A stretch of 52,684 bases of DNA from Flavobacteriia bacterium (GTDB taxonomy: Bacteria; Bacteroidota; Bacteroidia; Flavobacteriales; Weeksellaceae), in NCBI GenBank assembly GCA_015999765.1, contig JAECQR010000013.1, positions 1 through 52,684 of the forward strand. The letters run 5' to 3'. This document shows positions 16,401 through 24,984 of the stretch, in pieces. Positions within the stretch are counted from its first letter, which is position 1; each line of letters starts with the position of its first letter. Made by a program: the position numbers and the translations under genes. The notes beneath the pieces were generated by a model, which saw only the letters and a list, made by a program, of their open reading frames with translations, was not told where the DNA came from and ran no database searches.

Positions 16401-17531
16401 TTATTTTATCATTTCTTTTCGAAGATCAGTCACTGCATTTTCAATAATTTCAGTCACTTTTTTCACTTCTTTGTGCGGAACAAAAAAACCGTTCTTCCCT
16501 TTGCTTTCATCGGCAATATTCGAAAGGATTACTACGGAAGTTTTTGTTTCGGGATAATAAATATTCAGTGACGGCGAACCTTTTACATAACCGCTGTGGA
16601 AATAGGACGGCTGTTTCCTTTCGTTAATCATAATCCCGTATCCGTAACCCACTTTGCCTAAAATCGCATGATGATTTTCTGACGACTTCTGCAAAAATTT
16701 CTTCAGCGTTTCCGGTTTTAGGATTTTCCCGCTGTATAATGAAGTATTCCAACGGTGCAAATCATTCACAGTGGATAACACTCCGCCAGCAGCGACGGAA
16801 ATTTCTTTATTGGAAAGCCGTTTCGGCATATTTTCAATTCTTTCAAAGCGGGAAGGATTTCCCAGATAAGCTCCCGCAAAATGATCTCCGTTAAAAACAT
16901 TAGCCGTAGAAGAATGAAGCATTCCAGCCTTACCGAAAAGTTCTTCTGCATTTTCCTCGTAAGATTTCCCCGAAGCTTTCTCGATAATTTCCCCTAAAAA
17001 CCGGTAACCTTTGTTGGAATAATTAAACTCCTTCCCGGGTTTTGAATGAAGGCCGTTTCCCAGATCGCTGATTCCGGAAGTGTGATTCAATAACTGATGA
17101 ACAGTAATGCTTTCAAACTGTTTATTTTGAAATTCGGGTAAAAATTTGGAGATTTTATCATTAGTATTGAGCTTTCCCTGATCTTCCAGCATTAAAATCA
17201 TCACGGCCGTAAACTGCTTGCTCACCGAACCAATCGCGAAAACCGAATTGCTGTCAAGTTTTGCTTTAGTTTTAAAATCTTCAAGTCCATTTTCCCTTTC
17301 ATATAATTTTTCGCCGTTCTGTACGACAGAAATACTTCCGTTGAATTTCGTTTTAGAAAACACGGAATCGATCTGCTGCGCAAGTAATTTTTTCTGCAAG
17401 GCGGTAATGGTGCTGTCGATAATTGCATTTCGCGTGACTGAGTCATCCGCGATTTTTGCGGGTTCAGATTTACACGAAATTAAAATGAAGAAGAGAAAAA
17501 GGAAATAATTAGAGTAAATTTTTAATACCAT
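16401..17531 (-). CDS. Serine hydrolase of the beta-lactamase/penicillin-binding family, lipoprotein
   Basis: 376 residues. The leader ends in lipobox LISC (Cys20). The active site of the class C beta-lactamase/esterase group is visible: S102-x-x-K105 (GSVSKQF), Y171-S-N173 and HSGYVKGSPS near the C-terminus. The protein most likely acts in the periplasm as a D-Ala-D-Ala peptidase or esterase; a true beta-lactamase is less likely. Monocistronic. Confidence 0.88.
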   Translation of the reverse strand: MVLKIYSNYFLFLFFILISCKSEPAKIADDSVTRNAIIDSTITALQKKLLAQQIDSVFSKTKFNGSISVVQNGEKLYERENGLEDFKTKAKLDSNSVFAIGSVSKQFTAVMILMLEDQGKLNTNDKISKFLPEFQNKQFESITVHQLLNHTSGISDLGNGLHSKPGKEFNYSNKGYRFLGEIIEKASGKSYEENAEELFGKAGMLHSSTANVFNGDHFAGAYLGNPSRFERIENMPKRLSNKEISVAAGGVLSTVNDLHRWNTSLYSGKILKPETLKKFLQKSSENHHAILGKVGYGYGIMINERKQPSYFHSGYVKGSPSLNIYYPETKTSVVILSNIADESKGKNGFFVPHKEVKKVTEIIENAVTDLRKEMIK

Positions 17532-17567
17532 TACCGAAAGTTTGAATTACAATTTCAACCTAAAGCA

Positions 17568-17602
17568 AAAACCGTGTCAAGCATCAACTTTAACACGGTT
17601 TT
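17568..17602 (-). terminator. Terminator of icmF
   Basis: AAAACCGTGT (17568-17577) pairs with ACACGGTTTT (17593-17602), followed on the minus strand by a T-run. Confidence 0.7.
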
Positions 17603-17624
17603 AAATATAAAATAATATTGGACC

Positions 17625-20600
17625 TTACATATTTCTCCTGTACATTCCGCCAACTTCAAACAAGGCATTCGTGATTTGTCCCAAAGAACAGTATTTCACC
17701 GCATCCATCAGCAGTTCAAAAAGATTTTCCTGATTAACAGCGCCGTGCTGAAGTTGTTTTAAAGCATTTTCGGTGTTTGCTGCGTTTGCATTCTGGTAAT
17801 TCTCCAGGTTTTTGATCTGCAGCTGTTTTTCCTCTTCTGTTGATCGGATGACTTCGCCTGGTAAAACCGTTGGTGAGCCGTCTTTTCCAAGGAAAGTATT
17901 TACGCCGATGATTGGATATTCGCCGGTATGTTTCAGCCATTCATAGTGCATAGACTCTTCCTGAATTTTGGAACGCTGATACATGGTTTCCATGGCGCCC
18001 AGAACTCCGCCTCTTTCGGTGATTCTGTCGAATTCCGCATAAACAGCCTCTTCAACTAGATCCGTCAGTTCTTCAATAATAAATGAACCCTGCAAGGGAT
18101 TTTCGTTTTTCGCCAATCCTAATTCTTTATTAATAATCAACTGAATGGCCATCGCTCTTCTTACAGACTCTTCTGTCGGCGTAGTAATCGCTTCGTCATA
18201 AGCATTGGTGTGAAGCGAGTTGCAGTTATCATAGATCGCATACAAAGCCTGAAGCGACGTTCTGATATCATTAAAATCGATTTCCTGAGCGTGAAGCGAA
18301 CGGCCGGAAGTCTGAATATGATATTTCAGCATCTGGCTTCTTTCGTTGGCATTGTATTTTTCACGCATTGCTTTTGCCCAGATTCTTCTCGCTACACGAC
18401 CGATTACGGCATATTCCGGATCAATTCCGTTCGAGAAAAAGAAAGAAAGGTTCGGGGCGAAATCGTTGATATCCATTCCGCGGCTCAAATAATATTCCAC
18501 ATATGTGAAACCGTTTGCAAGTGTAAATGCGAGTTGGGAGATCGGATTCGCACCGGCTTCAGCAATATGATATCCGGAAATAGAAACCGAATAGAAGTTT
18601 CTCACTTTTTCTTTAATGAAATATTCCTGAACGTCACCCATCAGCCTCAATGCAAATTCCGTAGAAAAAATACAGGTGTTCTGCGCCTGGTCTTCTTTTA
18701 AAATATCGGCCTGAACTGTTCCCCGTACAGTCGCAATGGTTTCCGCTTTTATTTTTGCGTAAACATCAGCATCAAGAATTTCATCACCCGTTAAACCGAG
18801 TAATTTTAAACCCAAACCGTTATTGGAAGGCGGAAGATCGCCGCTGTAACTTGGACGTTTAAGTCCTTTATCATCAAATTTTTCTTTTAATCGGGTTTCG
18901 ACTTTATCCCAAAGATTATTTTCCTGAATATATTTTTCACAATTCTGGTCTATCGCAGCATTCATGAAAAATGCGAGCAACATTGGCGCGGGACCGTTAA
19001 TCGTCATCGAAACGGAAGTCATGGCATTCACCAAATCGAAACCTGAATACAGTTTTTTCGCGTCATCTAAAGTCGCAATAGAAACTCCGGCATTACCGAT
19101 TTTCCCAAAAATATCGGGCGGAAAAGCCGGATCCTGACCGTAAAGCGTCACCGAATCGAAAGCCGTAGAAAGTCTTTTCGCGTCCATATCCGCCGAAACA
19201 TAATGGAATCTGCGGTTGGTTCTTTCGGGTCCGCCTTCGCCGGCAAACATTCTTGTCGGATCTTCACCGGTTCTTTTGAAAGGATAAATTCCGGCGGTGA
19301 ATGGAAATGCGCCCGGAACATTTTCCTGACCTTTCCAGCGGATCAAATCGCCCCAGTCCTGGAATTTCGGCAAAGCGATTTTTGAAATCTGTAGATGGGA
19401 AAGCGTTTCAGATTTAGTCTGAACCTTAATTTCCTTTCCACGTACAAAATAGGAGTAGGTTTCAGCTTCCAGCTCTTCTTTGAAGCGATGCCAGCCGTGC
19501 AGGAAGGCTGCATTTTCTTCGGAAAGCTCTTTTTTTGTTTTCAGGAAAACCTTCTCAAGCTTGTCTTGCGTATGCTGATCGTCCTCAATAAGCACCTTCG
19601 CACCCTCGAGGAGGTACATTTTCTTAGCGATGAGTGCCTGATCAACCACTTCTTTGTCATAAGCACGGTTAGTTTCCACAATTTCTGACAGATAACGGAC
19701 TCTTTTGGGCGGAATGATGGTCGTTTCTTCCGAGACATTCTGCTCCGCATATCCGCTCAGATTTAATCCCTCGAACTTTTCATTTACTTTTTTAATTAAT
19801 TCATTGTAAAGTTCAGTCGTTCCCCAATCGTTGAACTGGCTTGCTTTCGTCGAGTAAACCGGCATTTCTTCCAAAGGCTGCTCGAACAGCAGATGATTTC
19901 TCTGAAACTGCTTTTTTACCGCCTGCAGAGCATCCAAAGCTCCGCGTTTGTCGGATTTATTTAAAGCGACCAAATCTGCATAATCGAGCATATCGATTTT
20001 CTCCAGCTGCGTTGACGCGCCATATTCCGGGGTCATAACGTACATCGAAACATCAGCAATATCGGTAATTTCGGAACCTGACTGACCAATTCCGGAAGTT
20101 TCCAAAACAATGACATCGGGTTTTGCAATTTTTAAAATATTTAACGCGGAATGAATGTGCGGAGAAACCGAAACATTGTTCTCACGCGTCGCCATCGAAC
20201 GCATATAAACACGGGGATCGTTGATAGAATTCATACGGATTCTGTCGCCCAAAAGTGCACCGCCTGTTTTTTTCTTGGAAGGATCGATAGAAATGATCGC
20301 GATTTTCTTTTCCGGATTGGAACGGATAAATCTTCTTACCAGTTCGTCGGTTAACGAAGATTTTCCTGCACCGCCGGTTCCGGTAATCCCGATGATCGGA
20401 ATGGTGGAATCTTTTGCTCTTTCATCGATTTCTTTTACTAAATCTGGCTTTGTTTCAGAAAAGTTTTCAACCGCAGAAATAACTTCAGCGATAGATTTTG
20501 AATCTTCAAAACTGATTTTGTCCAAATCTGCAACGCTGATATTTTCACCGGTTGCATAATCTGATTTGTTTACCAAGTCGTCAATCATTCCCTGCAGACC

Positions 20601-20987
20601 AAGCTCGCGGCCGTCATCAGGAGAATAAATTCTCGTTACGCCGTAATTCATTAAATCCTTAATTTCTTCGGGAAGGATTACACCGCCGCCACCACCAAAA
20701 ATTTTGATGTGTGAAGCGTTCTTCTCTTTTAAAAGATCATAGATGTATTTAAAATATTCGTTGTGACCGCCCTGATAAGAGGTTAAAGCAATTGCATTGG
20801 CGTCTTCCTGCACGGCGCAGTTCACCACTTCTTCAGCAGATTTGTCGTGTCCGAGGTGAATGACTTCTACACCGGTTCCCTGGATCACGCGGCGCATGAT
20901 ATTAATTGCAGCATCGTGTCCGTCGAACAATGCGGCAGCGGTAACGATACGGATTTTGTTTTTTGGAGAATATTTTTGGGTTTCCAT
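17625..20987 (-). CDS. icmF: Fused isobutyryl-CoA mutase IcmF
   Basis: Adenosylcobalamin-dependent interconversion of isobutyryl-CoA and n-butyryl-CoA (or a related branched acyl-CoA). Domain order is B12-binding (FDGHDAA near residue 22), MeaB-like G-protein chaperone ([13 protein letters not shown], about 200-215, then NKSD) and the substrate-binding barrel (from about 540). The barrel motif [20 protein letters not shown] is typical of IcmF; methylmalonyl-CoA mutase has YPTMY at this place. Start moved to the ATG at 20987 (1120 residues), because the upstream TTG at 21011 lies in the promoter TATCTTTG. No separate methylmalonyl-CoA mutase subunit is nearby. Confidence 0.92.
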   Translation of the reverse strand: METQKYSPKNKIRIVTAAALFDGHDAAINIMRRVIQGTGVEVIHLGHDKSAEEVVNCAVQEDANAIALTSYQGGHNEYFKYIYDLLKEKNASHIKIFGGGGGVILPEEIKDLMNYGVTRIYSPDDGRELGLQGMIDDLVNKSDYATGENISVADLDKISFEDSKSIAEVISAVENFSETKPDLVKEIDERAKDSTIPIIGITGTGGAGKSSLTDELVRRFIRSNPEKKIAIISIDPSKKKTGGALLGDRIRMNSINDPRVYMRSMATRENNVSVSPHIHSALNILKIAKPDVIVLETSGIGQSGSEITDIADVSMYVMTPEYGASTQLEKIDMLDYADLVALNKSDKRGALDALQAVKKQFQRNHLLFEQPLEEMPVYSTKASQFNDWGTTELYNELIKKVNEKFEGLNLSGYAEQNVSEETTIIPPKRVRYLSEIVETNRAYDKEVVDQALIAKKMYLLEGAKVLIEDDQHTQDKLEKVFLKTKKELSEENAAFLHGWHRFKEELEAETYSYFVRGKEIKVQTKSETLSHLQISKIALPKFQDWGDLIRWKGQENVPGAFPFTAGIYPFKRTGEDPTRMFAGEGGPERTNRRFHYVSADMDAKRLSTAFDSVTLYGQDPAFPPDIFGKIGNAGVSIATLDDAKKLYSGFDLVNAMTSVSMTINGPAPMLLAFFMNAAIDQNCEKYIQENNLWDKVETRLKEKFDDKGLKRPSYSGDLPPSNNGLGLKLLGLTGDEILDADVYAKIKAETIATVRGTVQADILKEDQAQNTCIFSTEFALRLMGDVQEYFIKEKVRNFYSVSISGYHIAEAGANPISQLAFTLANGFTYVEYYLSRGMDINDFAPNLSFFFSNGIDPEYAVIGRVARRIWAKAMREKYNANERSQMLKYHIQTSGRSLHAQEIDFNDIRTSLQALYAIYDNCNSLHTNAYDEAITTPTEESVRRAMAIQLIINKELGLAKNENPLQGSFIIEELTDLVEEAVYAEFDRITERGGVLGAMETMYQRSKIQEESMHYEWLKHTGEYPIIGVNTFLGKDGSPTVLPGEVIRSTEEEKQLQIKNLENYQNANAANTENALKQLQHGAVNQENLFELLMDAVKYCSLGQITNALFEVGGMYRRNM

Positions 20988-21008
20988 AATTGAATTTTCG
21001 ATAGTTTT

Positions 21009-21016
21009 CAAAGATA
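21009..21016 (-). promoter_or_regulatory. icmF promoter -7 box
   Basis: CAAAGATA on the plus strand reads TATCTTTG on the minus strand, giving a leader of about 17 nt to the ATG at 20987. Its TTG is in frame with icmF, which explains the apparent longer frame. Confidence 0.6.
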
Positions 21017-21136
21017 AACATTTATATAAAATTTAAAAACGGAAGCAACTTACTGATTCAAAATGTTTTGTATTTAAAAAACCGGATTTCAATTTGCAGA
21101 AACATATTAAGTTCTGTCTAATTATATAAAATTCAA

Positions 21137-21144
21137 TATTTTTG
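21137..21144 (+). promoter_or_regulatory. Promoter -7 box of small membrane protein
   Basis: TATTTTTG matches TAnnTTTG, 14 nt before the ATG at 21159. Confidence 0.55.
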
Positions 21145-21158
21145 CGGAAACCTATATT

Positions 21159-21491
21159 ATGAAGCGCGCCCTAATTTATCTATTAGCCGGAACATTAATC
21201 AGTTCTCTTCTGAATTATTTTCTTTTGGGAAGCCAGGGTTGGGCGCTGGACCTGTATTATGGTTTTGCTTTTGGCTCGGCTTGGGGAATGGCTTACTTTC
21301 TTGATGATGAGAAATTTAGTTTACCTCAGAAATTAGGCATTTCTTTTATAGGAATGGCGCTTTTAGTCGTGATAGGTATTTTTCTCTTTGATTTGGAAAA
21401 AGCAGTACCTTCTGTGATTAAATTTTCGATGGTTTTTGTAGCGTATTATGTTTTTGCGAGTTTTAAAAACTCCAAATCTCTCCGAAAATAG
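21159..21491 (+). CDS. Small membrane protein, unknown function
   Basis: 110 residues with three to four hydrophobic spans (about 3-22, 28-46, 58-78 and 84-101) and a positive C-terminal tail (KNSKSLRK). I do not recognise the family. A good -7 box and the absence of an overlapping gene support it as real. It is followed by a 172-base spacer leading to the rplM promoter. Confidence 0.65.
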   Translation: MKRALIYLLAGTLISSLLNYFLLGSQGWALDLYYGFAFGSAWGMAYFLDDEKFSLPQKLGISFIGMALLVVIGIFLFDLEKAVPSVIKFSMVFVAYYVFASFKNSKSLRK

Positions 21492-21608
21492 CCTGATTTT
21501 ACATCGTAAAAATAAGAATATTGTGGTTTGATGAAAGAAATAACCGCATCATTTTCAAATCCTTAGGATAATCTTTCCGAAAATATTTTCAGTTCCGAAA
21601 AAAATCTT

Positions 21609-21616
21609 TACCTTTG
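21609..21616 (+). promoter_or_regulatory. rplM-rpsI promoter -7 box
   Basis: TACCTTTG matches TAnnTTTG; TTTTC at 21586-21590 may be the -33 element. The transcript would begin at about 21621. Confidence 0.6.
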
Positions 21617-21620
21617 CACA

Positions 21621-21655
21621 CCCTATTTAGGGAAAATTATGTTTAATCGTTAAAC
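21621..21655 (+). promoter_or_regulatory. Structured rplM leader (candidate autoregulatory element)
   Basis: Two hairpins occupy the predicted 5' leader: CCCTATTTAGGG (21621-21632) and GTTTAA-TCG-TTAAAC (21641-21655). The GTG start of rplM follows 8 nt later. The second stem contains a tiny ATG-led frame of four codons. Ribosomal-protein operons are often controlled by such leaders; L13 binding here is inference. Confidence 0.4.
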
Positions 21656-21663
21656 GAAAAAGT

Positions 21664-22119
21664 GTGAATACATTAAGTTACAAAACCGTTTCAGCTAACA
21701 AAGCTACCGCTAATAAAGAATGGGTTGTGGTAGACGCTGAAGGACAACCGTTAGGAAGACTAGCTTCTAAGGTTGCAAAGATTTTGAGAGGAAAGCACAA
21801 AACGAATTTTACGCCTCACGCAGACTGCGGAGACAACGTAATCGTTTTGAATGCTGGGAAAGTAACCCTTTCCGGGAACAAGTGGGCTGACAAGACTTAC
21901 ATTTGGCATACTGGGTATCCAGGAGGCCAGAAGTCAATGACTGCGCTGGAACTTCAGAAAAAAGATTCTTTAAAAGTATTGGAAAAATCTGTAAAAGGTA
22001 TGCTTCCAAAAAACAGATTAGGATCTCAGTTATTCAGCAACCTTTATTTATATGAAGGAACTGAACACAAACATGAAGCTCAACAGCCAAAAGTTATTAA
22101 TATTAACGAATTCAAATAA
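21664..22119 (+). CDS. rplM: 50S ribosomal protein L13
   Basis: 151-residue uL13 of the large subunit. Recognised from [48 protein letters not shown] and GMLPKNRLG. The start codon is GTG at 21664; no ATG lies before the conserved N-terminus [12 protein letters not shown]. It is cotranscribed with rpsI, which begins 5 nt after the stop. Confidence 0.97.
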   Translation: MNTLSYKTVSANKATANKEWVVVDAEGQPLGRLASKVAKILRGKHKTNFTPHADCGDNVIVLNAGKVTLSGNKWADKTYIWHTGYPGGQKSMTALELQKKDSLKVLEKSVKGMLPKNRLGSQLFSNLYLYEGTEHKHEAQQPKVININEFK

Positions 22120-22124
22120 TTAAT

Positions 22125-22511
22125 ATGTCAATAGTTCATAAAATCGGAAGAAGAAAAACTTCTGTTGCAAGAGTTTATGTGAGACCAGGTTCTGGTGTTA
22201 TCACTATTAACAAGAAAGATTCTAAGGAATATTTCGGAACTGATGTTTTGGTTTACAAAGTTAATCAGCCATTTTTATTGACAGAAACTGCAGGTCAGTA
22301 TGACGTGACAGTGAATGTTTTCGGAGGTGGAATTACTGGTCAGGCAGAAGCTATCAGATTAGGAGTTTCCAGAGCATTATGTGAAATCAACGCTGAATTC
22401 AGATTATTGCTTAAACCACACGGATTGCTTACAAGAGACGCAAGAATGGTGGAGAGAAAGAAACCAGGTCAGAAGAAAGCAAGAAAGAGATTCCAGTTCT
22501 CAAAACGTTAA
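22125..22511 (+). CDS. rpsI: 30S ribosomal protein S9
   Basis: 128-residue uS9. The N-terminal [20 protein letters not shown], the [19 protein letters not shown] segment and the basic tail [17 protein letters not shown] reaching the ribosomal P site are all present. Full length for the family. Second gene of the rplM operon, followed by a 199-base repeat-containing spacer before rpsB. Confidence 0.97.
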   Translation: MSIVHKIGRRKTSVARVYVRPGSGVITINKKDSKEYFGTDVLVYKVNQPFLLTETAGQYDVTVNVFGGGITGQAEAIRLGVSRALCEINAEFRLLLKPHGLLTRDARMVERKKPGQKKARKRFQFSKR

Positions 22512-22513
22512 GA

Positions 22514-22616
22514 TTGGCTTTTGGCGAATGGCTCTTTGCCGTTGGCTGCACCAATTATTTAAAATTTCATTAACCGCCGTAAGCTGATTGCCAAAAGCAA
22601 GAAGCCAAAAGCAAAA
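22514..22616. repeat. Imperfect inverted repeat with GGCTTTTGGC units between rpsI and rpsB
   Basis: GGCTTTTGGC (22516-22525) and neighbouring TGGCTCTTTGCC face GCCAAAAGCAA, which occurs twice in direct repeat (22590-22600 and 22604-22614). The two arms can fold into one long imperfect stem. It resembles a small palindromic intergenic element. Confidence 0.5.
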
Positions 22617-22624
22617 ATGCCCCG

Positions 22625-22696
22625 TTTAGTTTAGCACCCAAACTTTTCTCCCATCTAAAGAAAAGTTGATTGCGAAAAAGCGGAACGTAAACTAAA
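22625..22696 (+). promoter_or_regulatory. Candidate structured rpsB leader
   Basis: A hairpin AACTTTTCT / AGAAAAGTT (22641-22649 with 22659-22667, 9-nt loop) lies inside an outer stem TTTAGTTTA / TAAACTAAA (22625-22633 with 22688-22696), ending 14 nt before the rpsB ATG. The arrangement suits a translational control element; no ligand can be shown. Confidence 0.35.
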
Positions 22697-22710
22697 AACA
22701 AAAAAGCGAC

Positions 22711-23478
22711 ATGGCAAAAGCAAATGTTAAAGACCTTTTAGAGGCAGGTGTACACTTCGGTCACATGACCAGAAAGTGGAATCCAAATATGGCTCCATAC
22801 ATTTTTATGGAGAAAAACGGTATTCACATTGTAGACTTACATAAAACAGCAGTAAAATTAGACGAGGCTTGTAACGCTTTGGAAAAAATTACTTCTGCAG
22901 GCAAAAAAGTTCTTTTCGTAGCTACAAAGAAACAAGCGAAAGAAGTAGTTGCTAAATATGCAGCTGAACTTAATATGCCTTATATTACTGAAAGATGGCC
23001 AGGTGGAATGTTAACTAACTTTGTTACCATCCGTAAAGCTGTTAAGAAAATGAACCACATTGATAAAATGAAGAAAGACGGAACTTTCGAAACTTTATCT
23101 AAAAAAGAAAGACTTCAGGTTGACCGTCAGCGTGCTAACCTTGAGAAAAACTTAGGTTCAATTTCTGACATGGTTCGTCTTCCTTCAGCAATTTTCGTTG
23201 TTGATATTATGAAAGAACACATCGCAGTAACCGAAGCTAAAAAATTGGGTATCCCTGTATTCGCTATCGTTGATACGAACTCAGATCCAAGAAAAGTAGA
23301 TTTCGTTATTCCAGGAAATGATGATGCTTCTAAATCTATCGATATGATCCTCAGCGTAGTTTCAGGTTCTATCAAAGACGGATTGTCTCAAAGAAAAGCA
23401 GATAAAGAAAAATCTAAAGAAGAAGGAGAAAAAGTATCAGCTGAGGCTGATGCAGATTTCGACACTGCTGCAGAATAA
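22711..23478 (+). CDS. rpsB: 30S ribosomal protein S2
   Basis: 255-residue uS2. Typical segments are LLEAGVHFGHMTRKWNPNMAPYIFMEKNGIHIVDL, ERWPGGMLTNFVTIRK and GIPVFAIVDTNSDPRKVDFVIPGNDDASKSI. The last 30 residues form an acidic, Glu/Ala-rich extension. In many bacteria rpsB is followed by tsf; here a strong terminator follows directly and no tsf is in the window. Confidence 0.97.
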   Translation: MAKANVKDLLEAGVHFGHMTRKWNPNMAPYIFMEKNGIHIVDLHKTAVKLDEACNALEKITSAGKKVLFVATKKQAKEVVAKYAAELNMPYITERWPGGMLTNFVTIRKAVKKMNHIDKMKKDGTFETLSKKERLQVDRQRANLEKNLGSISDMVRLPSAIFVVDIMKEHIAVTEAKKLGIPVFAIVDTNSDPRKVDFVIPGNDDASKSIDMILSVVSGSIKDGLSQRKADKEKSKEEGEKVSAEADADFDTAAE

Positions 23479-23500
23479 GATTTTATCTTCAGATATTGAA

Positions 23501-23533
23501 AAAGGTTCAGAAAGTTTCTGAACCTTTTTTTGT
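23501..23533 (+). terminator. rpsB terminator
   Basis: AAAGGTTCAGAAA (23501-23513), one base, TTTCTGAACCTTT (23515-23527), then a T-run. Perfect 13-base arms (about 11 bp in practice). Confidence 0.88.
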
Positions 23534-23535
23534 TT

Positions 23536-23564
23536 AGAAAAAATACCCGGCAAAAGCTCGGGTA
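23536..23564 (-). terminator. Terminator of trmB operon
   Basis: TACCCG (23544-23549) and CGGGTA (23559-23564); on the minus strand the stem is followed by TTTTTT. Confidence 0.7.
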
Positions 23565-23587
23565 CATTTTCCTTTTAATCATAAAGT

Positions 23588-24220
23588 TTAGTTTCCTCCA
23601 GCGTTTTGTGCATATTTTCCGGAAGGTAAATTTCTTTCTGTGCTGCTTAAGGTAACAATTGTATTTTTGGCAATACTTTTTGAGGATGAATAATTTGCAT
23701 TACAGGCATTGCCGCTCAGCTGATAATTCCCTTTCTTCAGCACGACAAAGTTTTCGCCGCCAGCACGGACAGGGAGATTGTATGATTCCTTTCCGTGTAC
23801 CCTGATGATCATGTTACAGCCGGAATTATTCTGGATCAGCAGAATCGCTTCTTTGTTCGTCACATCATTATCAAAAAGCTGGTTCAGCAGTTTTACGGTT
23901 TTCTGCTCGTGCGCTCCGGGGTTTCCGGCGGTAAGCTTGCGGAATTCTTCATCTTCATTCTGAACGTCTGAAAACTTTGAATTTTGGGGAGTTACAGATT
24001 TCGCTGTCGCAAGTTGGACGGGAGTTTTTCCCTGATTGGACTTTTTAAGGGCTGCCAATTTGGCGTTGAGGGTGCCCCGCCGCGGATCATCGCGTTGGGC
24101 GGTCTTCAGAAACGCTTCAATTTCTTTTGCGTCTGTACTTTTCAGGATATTACTGTTCTGTATTTGGGCAGCAAGGGACATGCAGCTGAACGCCGCAAGC
24201 ATAAAAAATGTTTTCGTCAT
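23588..24220 (-). CDS. Exported protein of the three-member paralogous family
   Basis: 210 residues with signal peptide MTKTFFMLAAFSCMSLAAQ. The N-terminal part has SNILKSTDAKEIEAFLKTAQRDDPRRGTL, matching FSNILRSYNIYEIDSYLRIAHPDDPKRSVL of the gene at 24985. The C-terminal part has VKLLNQLFDND, SGCNMIIRVHG, YNLPVRAGGEN, KGNYQLSGNAC and YSSSK, shared with both paralogues (probably DUF6759). The conserved Cys pair suggests a disulfide in the periplasm or outside. It begins 16 nt after trmB and is probably cotranscribed with it. Function unknown. Confidence 0.8.
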   Translation of the reverse strand: MTKTFFMLAAFSCMSLAAQIQNSNILKSTDAKEIEAFLKTAQRDDPRRGTLNAKLAALKKSNQGKTPVQLATAKSVTPQNSKFSDVQNEDEEFRKLTAGNPGAHEQKTVKLLNQLFDNDVTNKEAILLIQNNSGCNMIIRVHGKESYNLPVRAGGENFVVLKKGNYQLSGNACNANYSSSKSIAKNTIVTLSSTERNLPSGKYAQNAGGN

Positions 24221-24236
24221 TAAAGAGAAACAGGAA

Positions 24237-24914
24237 TTACTTGATTTTAAATTTAATGTAGGTAATCGTTTTGCCTTTCGCCGAAAATAAACCCTCGTAA
24301 TAAGTTTTTATTTCCCTTAAAAGCGGAGTTCCCGGCTCGTATTCCGGCGCTCCGTAGATGTCATGATGGGCAGAAATAATCTCGTGGCCTTGCCCCTGCA
24401 GCAACCCAAGTGTATATCCGTGCAAAAATTCAGAATCTGTTTTCAGATGAACTGTGCCCTCTTTTTTAAGCATTTTTTTGTACCGATCCAGAAATTCCGG
24501 ATTGGTCATGCGGTGCTTTGTTCTCTTGAATTTGATTTGAGGATCCGGAAAAGTAATCCATATTTCATCAACCTCATCCTGTGCGAAAAAACCTTCCAGA
24601 AGCTCAATCTGTGTTCTCAGGAATGCTACATTGGTCAGATTTTCTGCAATTGCTTCTTTGGCTCCAAACCAAAATCTGGCGCCTTTGATGTCTATTCCGA
24701 TGAAGTTTTTTTCGGGAAATGCTTTTGCCAGTCCTACGGAATATTCTCCTTTTCCGCAACCAAGTTCCAAAACTACAGGATTATCGTTTTTAAAGACTTC
24801 GCTTCGCCACTTTCCCTTCAAATGGTAGTTGTCTAGCGCTTCTTCTCTCGTTGGCTGAAATACATTCTTAAGTGTTCTGTTCTCGGCAAATCTTGCCAGT
24901 TTATTTTTACCCAT
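24237..24914 (-). CDS. trmB: tRNA (guanine-N7)-methyltransferase
   Basis: Methylates G46 in the variable loop of tRNAs using S-adenosylmethionine. 225 residues with LELGCGKGEYSVGLAKAFPEKNFIGIDIKG (SAM-binding loop), the RTQIELL segment, the family motif IWITFPDPQIKFKRTKHRM and GTVHLKTDSEFLHGY. A TATTTTTG box (24935-24942) lies about 20 bp upstream. A paralogous exported protein flanks it on each side. Confidence 0.95.
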   Translation of the reverse strand: MGKNKLARFAENRTLKNVFQPTREEALDNYHLKGKWRSEVFKNDNPVVLELGCGKGEYSVGLAKAFPEKNFIGIDIKGARFWFGAKEAIAENLTNVAFLRTQIELLEGFFAQDEVDEIWITFPDPQIKFKRTKHRMTNPEFLDRYKKMLKKEGTVHLKTDSEFLHGYTLGLLQGQGHEIISAHHDIYGAPEYEPGTPLLREIKTYYEGLFSAKGKTITYIKFKIK

Positions 24915-24934
24915 TTTCTACATTCAAAAACGTG

Positions 24935-24942
24935 CAAAAATA
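24935..24942 (-). promoter_or_regulatory. trmB promoter -7 box
   Basis: CAAAAATA on the plus strand, TATTTTTG on the minus strand; leader about 17 nt. Confidence 0.55.
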
Positions 24943-24984
24943 AATAAAATTGTTCAGTACCCACTTTTTTTATGGGTTTAATAT

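Noticed and set aside
16401..17531. Calling the serine hydrolase a clinical beta-lactamase
   Set aside because: SxxK, YxN and HxG are shared by peptidases and esterases; nothing points to antibiotic hydrolysis.
18210..20559. Several frames of 60-160 codons opposite icmF
   Set aside because: Antisense shadows of a long conserved gene; no signal peptide or family motif.
21639..21653. Four-codon ATG-led frame in the rplM leader as a regulatory leader peptide
   Set aside because: Too short to separate from chance, and it overlaps a hairpin arm that explains the sequence better.
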